The notes under the pieces were generated by a model. The model searched no databases, was not told the DNA's origin, and saw nothing but the letters and a program-made list of their open reading frames with translations. Below, piece by piece: positions 41,816 to 50,415 of a stretch of DNA of 64,000 nucleotides. A program made the position numbers and the translations under genes. How positions within the stretch are numbered: position 1 is the stretch's first letter; each line of letters starts with the position of its first letter. Origin of the DNA: Archangium primigenium (GTDB lineage: Bacteria; Myxococcota; Myxococcia; Myxococcales; Myxococcaceae); contig NZ_JADWYI010000001.1 in the NCBI RefSeq assembly GCF_016904885.1, positions 8,117,224 through 8,181,223 of the forward strand, written 5' to 3'.

Positions 41816-44800
41816 ATGACCTCGCCCCAGACCGACACCGCCTCGCGGGAGTTCCCCTTCGCCCCCTCGGGCTTCTTCGTGCTGCGCACGCCCCTCTTGC
41901 CCTTCGGCGAGCTGGACGCGTGGGGACAGGACCTGGAGTCGCCCCGCCTCGCGCCGGGCCAGGCGCTCGCCCCCGCGCTCCAGCGCGACCGCGCCCTCTT
42001 GCGCGCGCGCCTGGCCTCCCTCATCCAGCGGCCCGAGGTGCGCGAGGCGCTCTTCGTGGCCTCGCCCGGCTTCCACGAGCACCTGGCCGCCTGGGAGAAG
42101 AACCCCGAGAGCGAGCACGGCGAGAAGCTGGAGCGCAGCCTGGTGCGCTACGTGTCGCGCATGGCGGGCCGCCCCACGCCCTTCGGCCTGTTCGCGGGCT
42201 ACTCCGTGGGCGCGATCGGCGAGCGCACCCGGCTGCGCACCGGCCCCCGCGCCCACTACCAGCGCCACACGCGCCTGGACATGGACTACGCGTGCCTGCT
42301 CGCCGAGTCGTTCTCCCGCGCCCCCGAGCTGCGCCCCCACATCCCCCACCGGCCGAGCACCAGCCTGTACCGCGCCAACAACCAGCTGCGCTACGCCGAG
42401 GGCCGGATGGTGGCGCGCCACCGCACCTACCACCTCGTCGTGCTCGAGCCGACCGACTACCTGGAGGCCACGCTCGCCCGCGCCCGCGACGGCGCCCGGC
42501 CCGAGGAGCTGGCGCGCTTCCTCGTGGAGATGGACGCGGACGTGTCCTTCGACGAGGCCATGGCCTACATCGGCGAGCTCATCGACAATCAAATCCTCGT
42601 GTCCGACCTGTCGCCCGCGGTGACGGGACCCGAGGCCCTGCCGGAGCTCATCTCCCAGCTGCGCCGCCTGCCGGGCACCACGCCCTTCACCGAGACGCTG
42701 GGCGCGGTGCAGTCCTGCCTGGAGCACCTGGACCGGGACGGCGTGGGCGCCTCGAGCACGCGCTACCTGGAGGTGGCGCGCATGCTCTCCAAGCTGCCCG
42801 CGCCGGTGGAGCTGCCCCGGCTCTTCCAGGTGGACCTGGTCAAGCCCGCCCCGGAGGCGGTGCTCGGGCGCGAGGTGCTGCGCGAGCTGGAGCGGGGCGT
42901 GCGCCTCATGCACCGCATCCTCCCCGCCCCGCCCCCGGACGCCCTGGACCACTTCCGCGACGCCTTCGTCCAGCGCTACGAGGGGCGCGAGCTGCCCCTC
43001 CTGGAGGCCCTGGACGAGGAGTCCGGCATCGGCTTCATGAAGTCCCAGACGCCCGGCGCCGAGGCGAGCCCCCTGCTCGCGGGCCTGGCCCTGGGCGGCG
43101 CGGGCGAGGGGCGCCAGAGCTTCGGCGAGCGCGCCGCGCAGCTGCTGCACAAGCTGGAGCACGCCCAGCGCACGGGCAGCCAGGTCATCGAGCTGACGGA
43201 CGAGGACGTGACGCGCCTGGAGGCCCGCTCGCGCGCGCCCATGCCGGACTCGTTCATGGCCATGGCCACGGTGGTCTCCGAGTCCGAGGAGGCGCTCGGC
43301 CGGGGCCGCTTCCAGCTGCGCATGCACATGGTGGCCGGACCCTCCGGCGCCAACATGCTCGGGCGCTTCTGCCTGGGAGACCCCCAGCTGCACCAGGAGG
43401 TGGAGAAGCACCTGCGCGCCGAGGAGGCCCTGCGCCCGGACGCCGTGTACGCGGAGATCGTCCACCTGCCCCAGGGCCGGGTGGGCAACATCCTCGCGCG
43501 CCCCGTGCTGCGCGGCCATGAAATCACCTACCTGGGCCACTCCGGCGCCCCGCCCGAGCAGCGCATCGAGGCGTCCGACCTGCGCGTGTCCGTGCAGGGC
43601 CGCCGCATCGTGCTGCGCTCGGCGCGCCTGGGCCGGGAGGTGATTCCCCGCATGACCAACGCGCACAACTACGGGGCACGGGGCCTGGGCCTCTACAAGT
43701 TCCTGTGCGCGCTGTCCGGCCAGAGCCAGAGCGGAGGCCTGCAGTGGAACTGGGGCCCGCTCGCCCACGCGCGCTTCCTGCCGCGCGTCACCCACGGCCG
43801 CCTGGTGCTGTCCGTGGCCAGGTGGAACTTCTGGCGCGACACCCTGGAGGGGCTCGGCACCGTCACCGGCCCCCAGCGCTTCGCCGCCGTGCAGGCGCTC
43901 CGGGCCGAGCACCGCATGCCCCGCTTCATCGCCCTGGAGGAGGGCGACCAGCTCTTGCCCGTGGACCTGGACAACGCGCTGAGCGTGGACACCCTGGTGC
44001 AGCTCATCAAGGACCGGCCCCGGGTGTCGCTCGTGGAGATGTACCCCCGGCCCGACGAGCTGTGCGCCGAGGGTCCCGAGGGCCGCTTCGTGCACGAGGT
44101 GGTGGTGCCCTACGGCCGCACCCGCCCGGCGCCCTCGGCCCAGGCGCCCGCGGACCGGCCTCACGTCGTGCCCGCGCCCCGTCCCGAGCAGCCCGCGCGC
44201 AGCTTCCTGCCCGGCTCGGAGTGGCTCTACGCCAAGCTCTACACCGGCGCGGCCACCGCGGACCGGCTGCTCACCGAGGTGGTCGCTCCCCTGGTGCGCT
44301 CGGCGCTCGGCGCGGGCACGGCGGACAGCTGGTTCTTCATCCGCTACGGCGACCCGGACTGGCACCTGCGGCTGCGCTTCCACGGCGACCCGGAGCGGCT
44401 CCACCACCTGTCGCGCGAGCTGATGAACGCCGTGCGCGCGCACCACCAGGACCGGCTCCTGTGGAAGGTCCAGCTGGACACCTACGAGCGCGAGGTGGAG
44501 CGCTACGGGGGCCCCGAGGCCATGCTGCTGTGCGAGCGCCTCTTCCAGGCCGACAGCGAGGCGGCGCTCCAGCTGCTGGAGCTGGTGCCCGGGGACGAGG
44601 GCGCGGACGCGCGCTGGCGGCTGCTGCTCGTCGGCATGGACCAGCTGCTCGATGACCTGGGGCTCAACCTGGACGCGCGCCAGCGGCTGCTCGTGGCGCT
44701 GCGCGATGGCTTCGGCCGTGAATTCCATGCCGAGCGCGGCACGGACCGTCAGCTCGCGGACCGCTACCGCCGCGAGCGCAAGGGCATCGAGGAGCTGCTG

Positions 44801-45106
44801 GTGGGCCGCAAGGTGCGCCACCCGGTGCTCGCCCGGGGCATGGGGGTGCTCCAGCGGCGCTCGGAGCGGCTCGTGCCGCTGGTCGCCGGGCTCCACAACC
44901 TCGCGGAGACGGGTCGGCTCGCCGTCTCCCTCCCCGAGCTGGCGAGCAGCCTGCTGCACATGTCCGCCAACCGGCTCGCCCGCTCGGCCGCTCGCGCCCA
45001 GGAGTTCGTCCTCTACGACTACCTGAGCCGCCACTACACCTCGCTCCAGGCCCGCCAGCGCAAGGCCCCCCAGGAGCCAGGCGTGGTGCTCAGCAGCGCC
45101 AGTTAG
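41816..45106 (+). CDS. lanB: Full-length lantibiotic dehydratase
   Basis: A 1096-residue class I dehydratase of the long form. The N-terminal part (to about residue 750) is the glutamylation domain, with PSGFFVLRTPLLPFGEL, RYVSRMAGRPTPFGLFAGYS and MTNAHNYGARGLGLYKFLCA. It uses glutamyl-tRNA to activate Ser/Thr. The C-terminal domain (from about residue 795: SEWLYAKLYTGAATADRLL, SWFFIRYGDPDWHLRLRFHG) is the elimination domain, which releases glutamate to give dehydroalanine. The R-P-T-P-F-G-L-F motif is strong for the family. Target: the four Ser of the adjacent precursor core. The protein is cytosolic or membrane-associated through the exporter complex. A terminator follows the stop. Confidence 0.95.
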   Translation: MTSPQTDTASREFPFAPSGFFVLRTPLLPFGELDAWGQDLESPRLAPGQALAPALQRDRALLRARLASLIQRPEVREALFVASPGFHEHLAAWEKNPESEHGEKLERSLVRYVSRMAGRPTPFGLFAGYSVGAIGERTRLRTGPRAHYQRHTRLDMDYACLLAESFSRAPELRPHIPHRPSTSLYRANNQLRYAEGRMVARHRTYHLVVLEPTDYLEATLARARDGARPEELARFLVEMDADVSFDEAMAYIGELIDNQILVSDLSPAVTGPEALPELISQLRRLPGTTPFTETLGAVQSCLEHLDRDGVGASSTRYLEVARMLSKLPAPVELPRLFQVDLVKPAPEAVLGREVLRELERGVRLMHRILPAPPPDALDHFRDAFVQRYEGRELPLLEALDEESGIGFMKSQTPGAEASPLLAGLALGGAGEGRQSFGERAAQLLHKLEHAQRTGSQVIELTDEDVTRLEARSRAPMPDSFMAMATVVSESEEALGRGRFQLRMHMVAGPSGANMLGRFCLGDPQLHQEVEKHLRAEEALRPDAVYAEIVHLPQGRVGNILARPVLRGHEITYLGHSGAPPEQRIEASDLRVSVQGRRIVLRSARLGREVIPRMTNAHNYGARGLGLYKFLCALSGQSQSGGLQWNWGPLAHARFLPRVTHGRLVLSVARWNFWRDTLEGLGTVTGPQRFAAVQALRAEHRMPRFIALEEGDQLLPVDLDNALSVDTLVQLIKDRPRVSLVEMYPRPDELCAEGPEGRFVHEVVVPYGRTRPAPSAQAPADRPHVVPAPRPEQPARSFLPGSEWLYAKLYTGAATADRLLTEVVAPLVRSALGAGTADSWFFIRYGDPDWHLRLRFHGDPERLHHLSRELMNAVRAHHQDRLLWKVQLDTYEREVERYGGPEAMLLCERLFQADSEAALQLLELVPGDEGADARWRLLLVGMDQLLDDLGLNLDARQRLLVALRDGFGREFHAERGTDRQLADRYRRERKGIEELLVGRKVRHPVLARGMGVLQRRSERLVPLVAGLHNLAETGRLAVSLPELASSLLHMSANRLARSAARAQEFVLYDYLSRHYTSLQARQRKAPQEPGVVLSSAS

Positions 45107-45113
45107 TCCCGCC

Positions 45114-45146
45114 CGCGGCCTGTTCTGTTCACCAGGCCGCGTTTCA
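45114..45146 (+). terminator. Rho-independent terminator after lanB
   Basis: CGCGGCCTG (45114-45122) pairs perfectly with CAGGCCGCG (45133-45141) across a 10-base loop and is followed by TTTCATT. It closes the lanC-lanB operon 7 bases after the stop. Confidence 0.75.
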
Positions 45147-45294
45147 TTCCCGCGCGGATTCTCACCAGCGGACACCGAGTCAAGAAACCGTCCACGGTGC
45201 GCACGCGTCGGGCGCGATTCTTGCCCAGTCGCACTGGACGGATCACCCCACTCTCCCCACCCTTTCGTATCAACCCGTGATCGCGAGGTGGGGG

Positions 45295-46857
45295 ATGGCC
45301 GTGTGGCGGAAAGCTCTACTGCTCTGCTCGATGCTGATCGGCTGTGGGGGACCCATGGACGGCCCGGGGGCTGACGACCCGGCGAGCGACCCCTCGGCGG
45401 ACGGCTCCGGCAATCGCGACGGCACCACGCAGCCGGGGGGCAATGTCCCGGCGCCTGGCACTCCCACGGAGCCCACCGAGCCCACGCCCCCACCCGCGCC
45501 CGACACCTCGGTCTCGCTGGGCACCGCCTATCAGGTGAAGGCCATCCAGCCGCCGGGCGATTACCTCCCGCGCCTGGCCCCGCGGCCCACGTCGCTGGTG
45601 GGCCTGGGGAGCACGCTCTTCTTCTCCATCGACTCCGACGGGGCGATCGGCGGCCTGTGGAAGAGCGATGGCACCGAGGCCGGCACCGTCCAGGTGCAGA
45701 CCACGCGGGGCGGCGTCTGGGAAGTGCTCCCCGTGGGCGGTCGGCTCTTCTTCAACGGGGCGGACGCGGCCAGCGGCCGGGAGCTGTGGGTGACCGATGG
45801 CACCGCGGCGGGCACGCGCCTGGTCAAGGACGTCACGCCGGGCACGACGGGCAGTGGCCTCGCCAACTTCGCCGCCCTCGGCGACACCCTGCTCTTCTTC
45901 CGCTACGTCCCGGGACCCAGCGACGAGGACCCCGGCCGCTACGAGCTGTGGCGCAGCGACGGCACCGAGGCGAACACCCGGCTCGTCGTGGACCTGGGCG
46001 CCGACGTGTCGCTGACCAACTTCTGGCGGACCGTGGGCTCCACGCTCTTCTTCAGCCTCCGCGACCCGGTGCACGGCACCGAGCTGTGGAAGACCGATGG
46101 CACCCCGGAGGGGACGGGGCTCGTGCGGGACATCGCGCCGGGCGCCGCCGACTCCTGGCCCTCGGACTTCCAGGTGGTGGGCTCCAGCCTCTTCTTCCTC
46201 ACGACGTCCACCCACCAGGTGTGGCGCACGGATGGCTCCGAGGCCGGCACCCAGCCCGTGTTCACCTGGCCCACGACCCAGGACAGCGCCCACCTGTCGG
46301 CGGGGACGAACGGCAACGTGTTCTTCTCCCGGTCGTCCACCGAGACGCAGCTGCTGAGCCTGTCCTCCCTGGAGGTCGACTCGGCGGGCGGCGTCCAGGA
46401 GCGGGCCATCGCGACCCTGCCCAATCCCTACGCCAACCAGGCGGACGCGCTGCCCTACATCGACACCGCCACGGTGGCCGGGGGCAAGCTCTTCTTCAGC
46501 CTGACCATCACCTCTCCGGGCCCCGCGCCTCGTGACGTGCAGCTGTGGGTCACCGATGGCACCGAAGCGGGCACCACCCAGGTGATGCGGCCCTTGAGCC
46601 TGTCGGACGAGTTCGCCAGCACGCTCTTCACGCTGGACGAGCGCATCCTCTACAGCGCGCCCCAGAGCGGCCGGGGCATCGAGCTGTGGGTGAGCGATGG
46701 AACCCCGGCGGGCACGGGCCTCGCGCAGGACATCGACCCGGGCGAGTCCGGCTCCTACCCGGCGGACTTCGTGCGCGTGGGCTCGCGGGTCTTCTTCACC
46801 GCCTACACGCAGGAGGCCAGCGCCATGCAGCTCTGGGCGCTCCCGCTCGAGGACTGA
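45295..46857 (+). CDS. Lipoprotein with seven ELWxTDGTxxGT propeller repeats
   Basis: A 520-residue lipoprotein: MAVWRKALLLCSMLIG-C gives a lipobox, followed by a Pro/Thr/Asp-rich linker to about residue 75. The body contains seven copies of the motif (E/x)-L-W-x-(T/S)-D-G-T-x-x-G-T, for example GLWKSDGTEAGTVQV, ELWVTDGTAAGTRLV and ELWKTDGTPEGTGLV, spaced 45-75 residues, each with preceding strands such as STLFFS and RLFFNG. This suggests a seven-bladed beta-propeller. Such 'hyalin-like/ELWxxDGT' proteins are common in myxobacteria; ligand and role are unknown. ATG 45295 follows GAGG at 6 bases; GTG 45277 is an alternative. It is separated from the lanthipeptide genes by a terminator. Confidence 0.82.
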   Translation: MAVWRKALLLCSMLIGCGGPMDGPGADDPASDPSADGSGNRDGTTQPGGNVPAPGTPTEPTEPTPPPAPDTSVSLGTAYQVKAIQPPGDYLPRLAPRPTSLVGLGSTLFFSIDSDGAIGGLWKSDGTEAGTVQVQTTRGGVWEVLPVGGRLFFNGADAASGRELWVTDGTAAGTRLVKDVTPGTTGSGLANFAALGDTLLFFRYVPGPSDEDPGRYELWRSDGTEANTRLVVDLGADVSLTNFWRTVGSTLFFSLRDPVHGTELWKTDGTPEGTGLVRDIAPGAADSWPSDFQVVGSSLFFLTTSTHQVWRTDGSEAGTQPVFTWPTTQDSAHLSAGTNGNVFFSRSSTETQLLSLSSLEVDSAGGVQERAIATLPNPYANQADALPYIDTATVAGGKLFFSLTITSPGPAPRDVQLWVTDGTEAGTTQVMRPLSLSDEFASTLFTLDERILYSAPQSGRGIELWVSDGTPAGTGLAQDIDPGESGSYPADFVRVGSRVFFTAYTQEASAMQLWALPLED

Positions 46858-46863
46858 GCCGGC

Positions 46864-47307
46864 CTAATCCCCCAGGCGCGTGAGCGTGGCGCGCTGGAGG
46901 AACTGGCCCGGGGACAGGGTGCCCCGGGCCGTGGCCGTCACGTGGCCCGCCATGTCGAAGTGGCCCGAGCCCTCGCGCCACTCCACCCGGCCCTGGGCCA
47001 CCGTCAGCAGGAAGTGCACGCCGTTCTCGTTCCAGCCACAGGACGCGCCCCGCTCCAGCACCAGCGCCGCGTCCTCGGCCCGCGCGTACAGCCGGCAGCG
47101 TCCCGTCTCGTCGGCGAGCTCGAAGTCCGCGCCCTTCCCCGGCGCGATGCGGAACGTGTCGGGCACGGGGAACGCGCCCGAGCCCATCCCCGGAATGCTG
47201 TAGTGGATGAGCCCCTCCACGGCATACAGGCCCTCCATCCGCTCGCCGCCCGGACAGCACCGGATGAAGGCGAGCCAACTCCAGACGAACACCAGCCAGT
47301 GTCTCAT
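46864..47307 (-). CDS. Small secreted protein, function unknown
   Basis: A 147-residue protein with an N-terminal hydrophobic signal (MRHWLVFVWSWLAFIRCCPG). The mature part is beta-rich and ends GTLSPGQFLQRATLTRLGD, with HYSIPGMGSGAFPVPDTFRI and GRCRLYARAEDAALVLERG. Cys pairs (C-C at the signal end, one in GRC, one in SCGW) could bond. I recognise no family. It is convergent with the propeller lipoprotein gene (6-base gap). Confidence 0.6.
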   Translation of the reverse strand: MRHWLVFVWSWLAFIRCCPGGERMEGLYAVEGLIHYSIPGMGSGAFPVPDTFRIAPGKGADFELADETGRCRLYARAEDAALVLERGASCGWNENGVHFLLTVAQGRVEWREGSGHFDMAGHVTATARGTLSPGQFLQRATLTRLGD

Positions 47308-47417
47308 GAGATCCCTCGCGCCATGCTTCGCGCGAGGGGCCCGTGCAGCATTCCCGCCAACCCACCACCGAGCGGAGCGCGTCGGGGCTCACGTCCCGGG
47401 GGCCGGGCGCGGGTCGC

Positions 47418-49064
47418 TCAGCAGGGACAGCACTCGGGGCTGTGGAACCGGGTGATGTTCTGGTGGAAGCCCGGCAGCCAGCGCGGCAGCGGCACCGTGT
47501 CCTCCACTCCGGGCGCCTCGGCCTCCGTCTCCGGCGCGGGCGTCGGCGCGGGCGCGACGTCCGCCTCCGGCGCCGCCTCCTCCTCGGACGCCTCCTCGCG
47601 CCTGGGCTCGTGTTCCGAGGAGGTATCGGCGCAGTGCTCGTTCTCGCAGGGGCTCGACTCCCCCCGGACGGTCAGCGCGTCCTTCGCCCAGGACACGACC
47701 TGGGCCTTGTACGACGGCAGCGGCACCGCCCACTCCGCGTCTTCGATCATCTCCGCGGCGGCGACGTCCTTCTCCCGCACCCAGCCCTCGTCGAGCTGCA
47801 ACCAGCCATCCCGCTGGCCCTGGATGCGGGTGGTGGGGAGCGCCGCGGTCTCGCCGAAGTCCAGCTCGCACTTGCGCACCTTCGCCACCTCCGCGCCGTC
47901 CGGCGCGTCCAGGACCGGCACCTCCCCCGCGGGTCCACACAGGGGATAGGACCCGTGGGGATCGACGATCCACATGCGGGCCTCGGAGTCGGCGGGGATG
48001 CCCCGCGCATGCCGCGCCAGGGCCACCCGCATGCCGTCGCGCTCCACCTCCCCGGGCCGCCAGCTCCAGTCCGCGCCGGGAATCTCGGGAAGCAGGGCGG
48101 AGGCAGGCACGCGTCGGCTGAGGGCACGCATCACCCGGGGCTCTCCGCTCGTCACCACGGACCGGGTCAGCGTCAGGGGACTGCCCGTGACGTTGAACCA
48201 CAGGCCGCCCGCGAACACGGACTCCTCGATGGTGAGGGAGCGGTCCAGCGGCTCGTCGTCCGGCGTCGTGGGCGCGGCGGGCTGGAGGGGCAGCTCCACC
48301 CAGACCTTCGGGTCCTCCCAGTCCACGCCCTCCTCGACCATGGCCACGGGGTGCCCGCGCGAGGGAAACCACGAGTGCCGGATGGCCACGGGGCCCAGGG
48401 GGAACTCGACCCGCAGGTCCTCCTCGGAGTGCTCGTCCGAGAGGATGTCCTCGAGCGACAGGCCCTCCGCCAGGGAGGCCTGGATGCCCCGCTGCCCGGG
48501 ACCCACGTAGAGGGAGCGCAGCCGCACCTCCGACGACTCCTCGATGTCGACCAAGGGCGCGGGCTCCTCCCACCCCGGGGCCCACTCCAACCAGAGCCCC
48601 TCGATGCGGATGCGCTCGCAGTTGGAGACCTTCAGGATCGGCTCGGACGCGTCCTCCACGACGAACCAGGCGGGGCCCTCGCGCGCGACGATCTGGAGGT
48701 CCTTCTTGCCCGACAGCTTCATCCCAGAGGAGTAGACCCCCTCCGCGAGCAGGAGGGTCTGTCCGGGCTGGGCGGCATCGATCGCCGCCTGGACGGTGGG
48801 GAACGTCTCGCCCGTGGACAAGCGCACGGGGGGAGAGACCACCCAGGGCGCATCGGACAGCGGTGTCCGGGCGAAGGACGCCGCCGCCACCTGGCCCGCG
48901 TCTGGCGTCCCCGCGTCGGCGATGGGGGACGGGACGGCGACGACGGGGGCGGCGACGACGGGCGCGGCGGGCGCGGGGGGCGTCGTGGACTTCAAACCGA
49001 TGACCACGGCTCCCGCCGCGACCAACAGACAGACCGCGACCCCGATCCAGATCCCCTTGCGCAC
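47418..49064 (-). CDS. Membrane-anchored right-handed beta-helix protein
   Basis: A 548-residue protein with one N-terminal transmembrane/signal segment (IWIGVAVCLLVAAGAVVIGL) and an Ala/Pro/Val linker to about residue 65. The body begins with the pectate-lyase-like opening FPTVQAAIDAAQPGQTLLLA followed by repeating short strands (LKVSNCERIRIEGLWLEW, SEVRLRSLYVGPGQRGIQ, LTIEESVFAGGLWFNVTG), which suggests a right-handed beta-helix of parallel coils. The C-terminal third contains an acidic low-complexity tail (EEASEEEAAPEADVAP) and ends in an unusual Cys cluster, S-P-E-C-C-P-C. No catalytic Asp triad is evident. The ATP-grasp gene lies 12 bases upstream on the same strand, so the two are an operon. 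Function is not known. Confidence 0.7.
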   Translation of the reverse strand: MRKGIWIGVAVCLLVAAGAVVIGLKSTTPPAPAAPVVAAPVVAVPSPIADAGTPDAGQVAAASFARTPLSDAPWVVSPPVRLSTGETFPTVQAAIDAAQPGQTLLLAEGVYSSGMKLSGKKDLQIVAREGPAWFVVEDASEPILKVSNCERIRIEGLWLEWAPGWEEPAPLVDIEESSEVRLRSLYVGPGQRGIQASLAEGLSLEDILSDEHSEEDLRVEFPLGPVAIRHSWFPSRGHPVAMVEEGVDWEDPKVWVELPLQPAAPTTPDDEPLDRSLTIEESVFAGGLWFNVTGSPLTLTRSVVTSGEPRVMRALSRRVPASALLPEIPGADWSWRPGEVERDGMRVALARHARGIPADSEARMWIVDPHGSYPLCGPAGEVPVLDAPDGAEVAKVRKCELDFGETAALPTTRIQGQRDGWLQLDEGWVREKDVAAAEMIEDAEWAVPLPSYKAQVVSWAKDALTVRGESSPCENEHCADTSSEHEPRREEASEEEAAPEADVAPAPTPAPETEAEAPGVEDTVPLPRWLPGFHQNITRFHSPECCPC

Positions 49065-49076
49065 GAGCGACCTCCC

Positions 49077-50195
49077 TCAGTCCAAGCGCCAGGCCTGGTG
49101 AAGCATGTTGAGCAGCAGGTCCGGGTAGGACCACCCCACGCCCGCGGCGGCCAGGGAGCATAGACTGTCCTGATCCTCGCGTCCGGGTCGGCCCGGTCCC
49201 GTCAGGTTGGGCTTCATGTTCAGGTCGAACAGGAAGAACAGACCCTCGTCGTTGGAACGGCAATCGATCCGGATGGGCGCGCGCGCGTCCACCCGCGCCG
49301 CCGCCTGGACACACGCGTCCTCCAGCCGTCGCAGGGCGGGCTCCCGCAGTTCGGACGCGGAGAGGCACACACTGTTGTTCACGACGGCGACCACGCCATT
49401 GTAGGGCGCGACGCCGTCGTGGTGGTTGAAGCGCCGGATGGCGGGCAGACACCAGTGCGTGTCGAAGGTCCGCACGGCGCCGTCGAGCAGATAGCCCCCG
49501 GGCGGCATCACCGTCAGGGTGAGCTCGGTGCCGGAGAGGAATTGTTCCACCATCACGCGGTGGCCATAGCGGGGGGCGCCGTCGGGGTCCCGGGCGGAGA
49601 GCAGCGCGGTCGCATGGGCCTGGAGCTCGGCGAGCGACGCGACCCGCCGGACCCCTTCACTGCCGCGTCCCCGGAGGGGCTTGACCACCAGCGGCAAGCG
49701 CAGGCCGCGCGCGTCGAGCACGGCCTCGCTCAGCGACGCCACGGCGAGGGCCCCGGAAGTGGCCTCGAGGGATACCAGGGAGCAGGCGGGAACGGGACAG
49801 CCGCTGGCGCGCAGCTCCTCGTTGGTGAGCCACTTGTCGTCGTAGCGGTCCACGCGCGCGGGGTGCTGGCCGACGATGGACACGCCTCGTCCGGCCACGC
49901 GCTCCAGCGGGTGCCCGGAGAAGAGCACCGTGTTGGCCCACAGGACGCGGGCCCCGAGGTCGAGCGCCTGGGCGATGCCCTCGGCGGTATCGGGGAACAC
50001 CCAATCCAGCGCCCGCGCGGGCTCGGGAGGATGCCGGGGCGTGGCGACGGGCACGCCCAGGGAGCGCAAGGCGTGGGCGATGTCCGCCCCCCCGTCGCTG
50101 TAGCCGCCCGGCTTCATGGGCTTGCGGAGGCCATCGATCTCGGGCGGCGGGGTGGCCTGGTACAGCAAGGCGACGGGCTCATGGGTGGAAGGCAT
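49077..50195 (-). CDS. ATP-grasp enzyme, D-Ala-D-Ala ligase-like
   Basis: A 372-residue ATP-grasp protein. The N-terminal Rossmann-like part has VALLYQATPPPEIDGL and ends at VGQHPARVDRYDDKWL. The ATP-grasp core shows LPLVVKPLRGRGSEGVRRVA (lysine and Gly loop), RVMVEQFLSGTELTLTVMPP and FFLFDLNMKPNLTGPG with the Mg-binding Asp/Asn. The N-M-K-P-N-x-x-G-P-G end resembles D-alanine-D-alanine ligases and carbamoyl-phosphate synthase-type ligases, not the N-P-G-G-x-W of graspetide enzymes. Substrate is unknown. It starts an operon with the beta-helix protein; modification of that protein or of a small molecule is an open inference. Confidence 0.8.
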   Translation of the reverse strand: MPSTHEPVALLYQATPPPEIDGLRKPMKPGGYSDGGADIAHALRSLGVPVATPRHPPEPARALDWVFPDTAEGIAQALDLGARVLWANTVLFSGHPLERVAGRGVSIVGQHPARVDRYDDKWLTNEELRASGCPVPACSLVSLEATSGALAVASLSEAVLDARGLRLPLVVKPLRGRGSEGVRRVASLAELQAHATALLSARDPDGAPRYGHRVMVEQFLSGTELTLTVMPPGGYLLDGAVRTFDTHWCLPAIRRFNHHDGVAPYNGVVAVVNNSVCLSASELREPALRRLEDACVQAAARVDARAPIRIDCRSNDEGLFFLFDLNMKPNLTGPGRPGREDQDSLCSLAAAGVGWSYPDLLLNMLHQAWRLD

Positions 50196-50415
50196 GCCCC
50201 CATTCCACCCGCTTTCGAGCCAGTGCCCTGCACTTTTCCACCCTCACTTTCCGGGCGCCGTCCGGGATGCTCACTGGGCGAATCCGTGACGGATTCCCCG
50301 ACCTGTACCCGGGACCAGGTCACAGTAGGATGCGCCGCCGGGGGAAGCGTGAAGCACACAGGAACGTCGCGCGCGGGGATTGCGCGCTCCCCCAGAGAGT
50401 CGGAGCGCTCCGGAC

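Noticed and set aside
40475-45493. A 1672-codon open frame on the minus strand across lanC and lanB
   Set aside because: It is the antisense shadow of the GC-rich lanC-lanB genes: low-complexity Ala/Gly/Arg/His composition and no domain.
49077-50195. A second graspetide ligase
   Set aside because: Its ATP-grasp end reads N-M-K-P-N, the N-terminus lacks the MvdD-type domain, and no leader-like small gene is adjacent.
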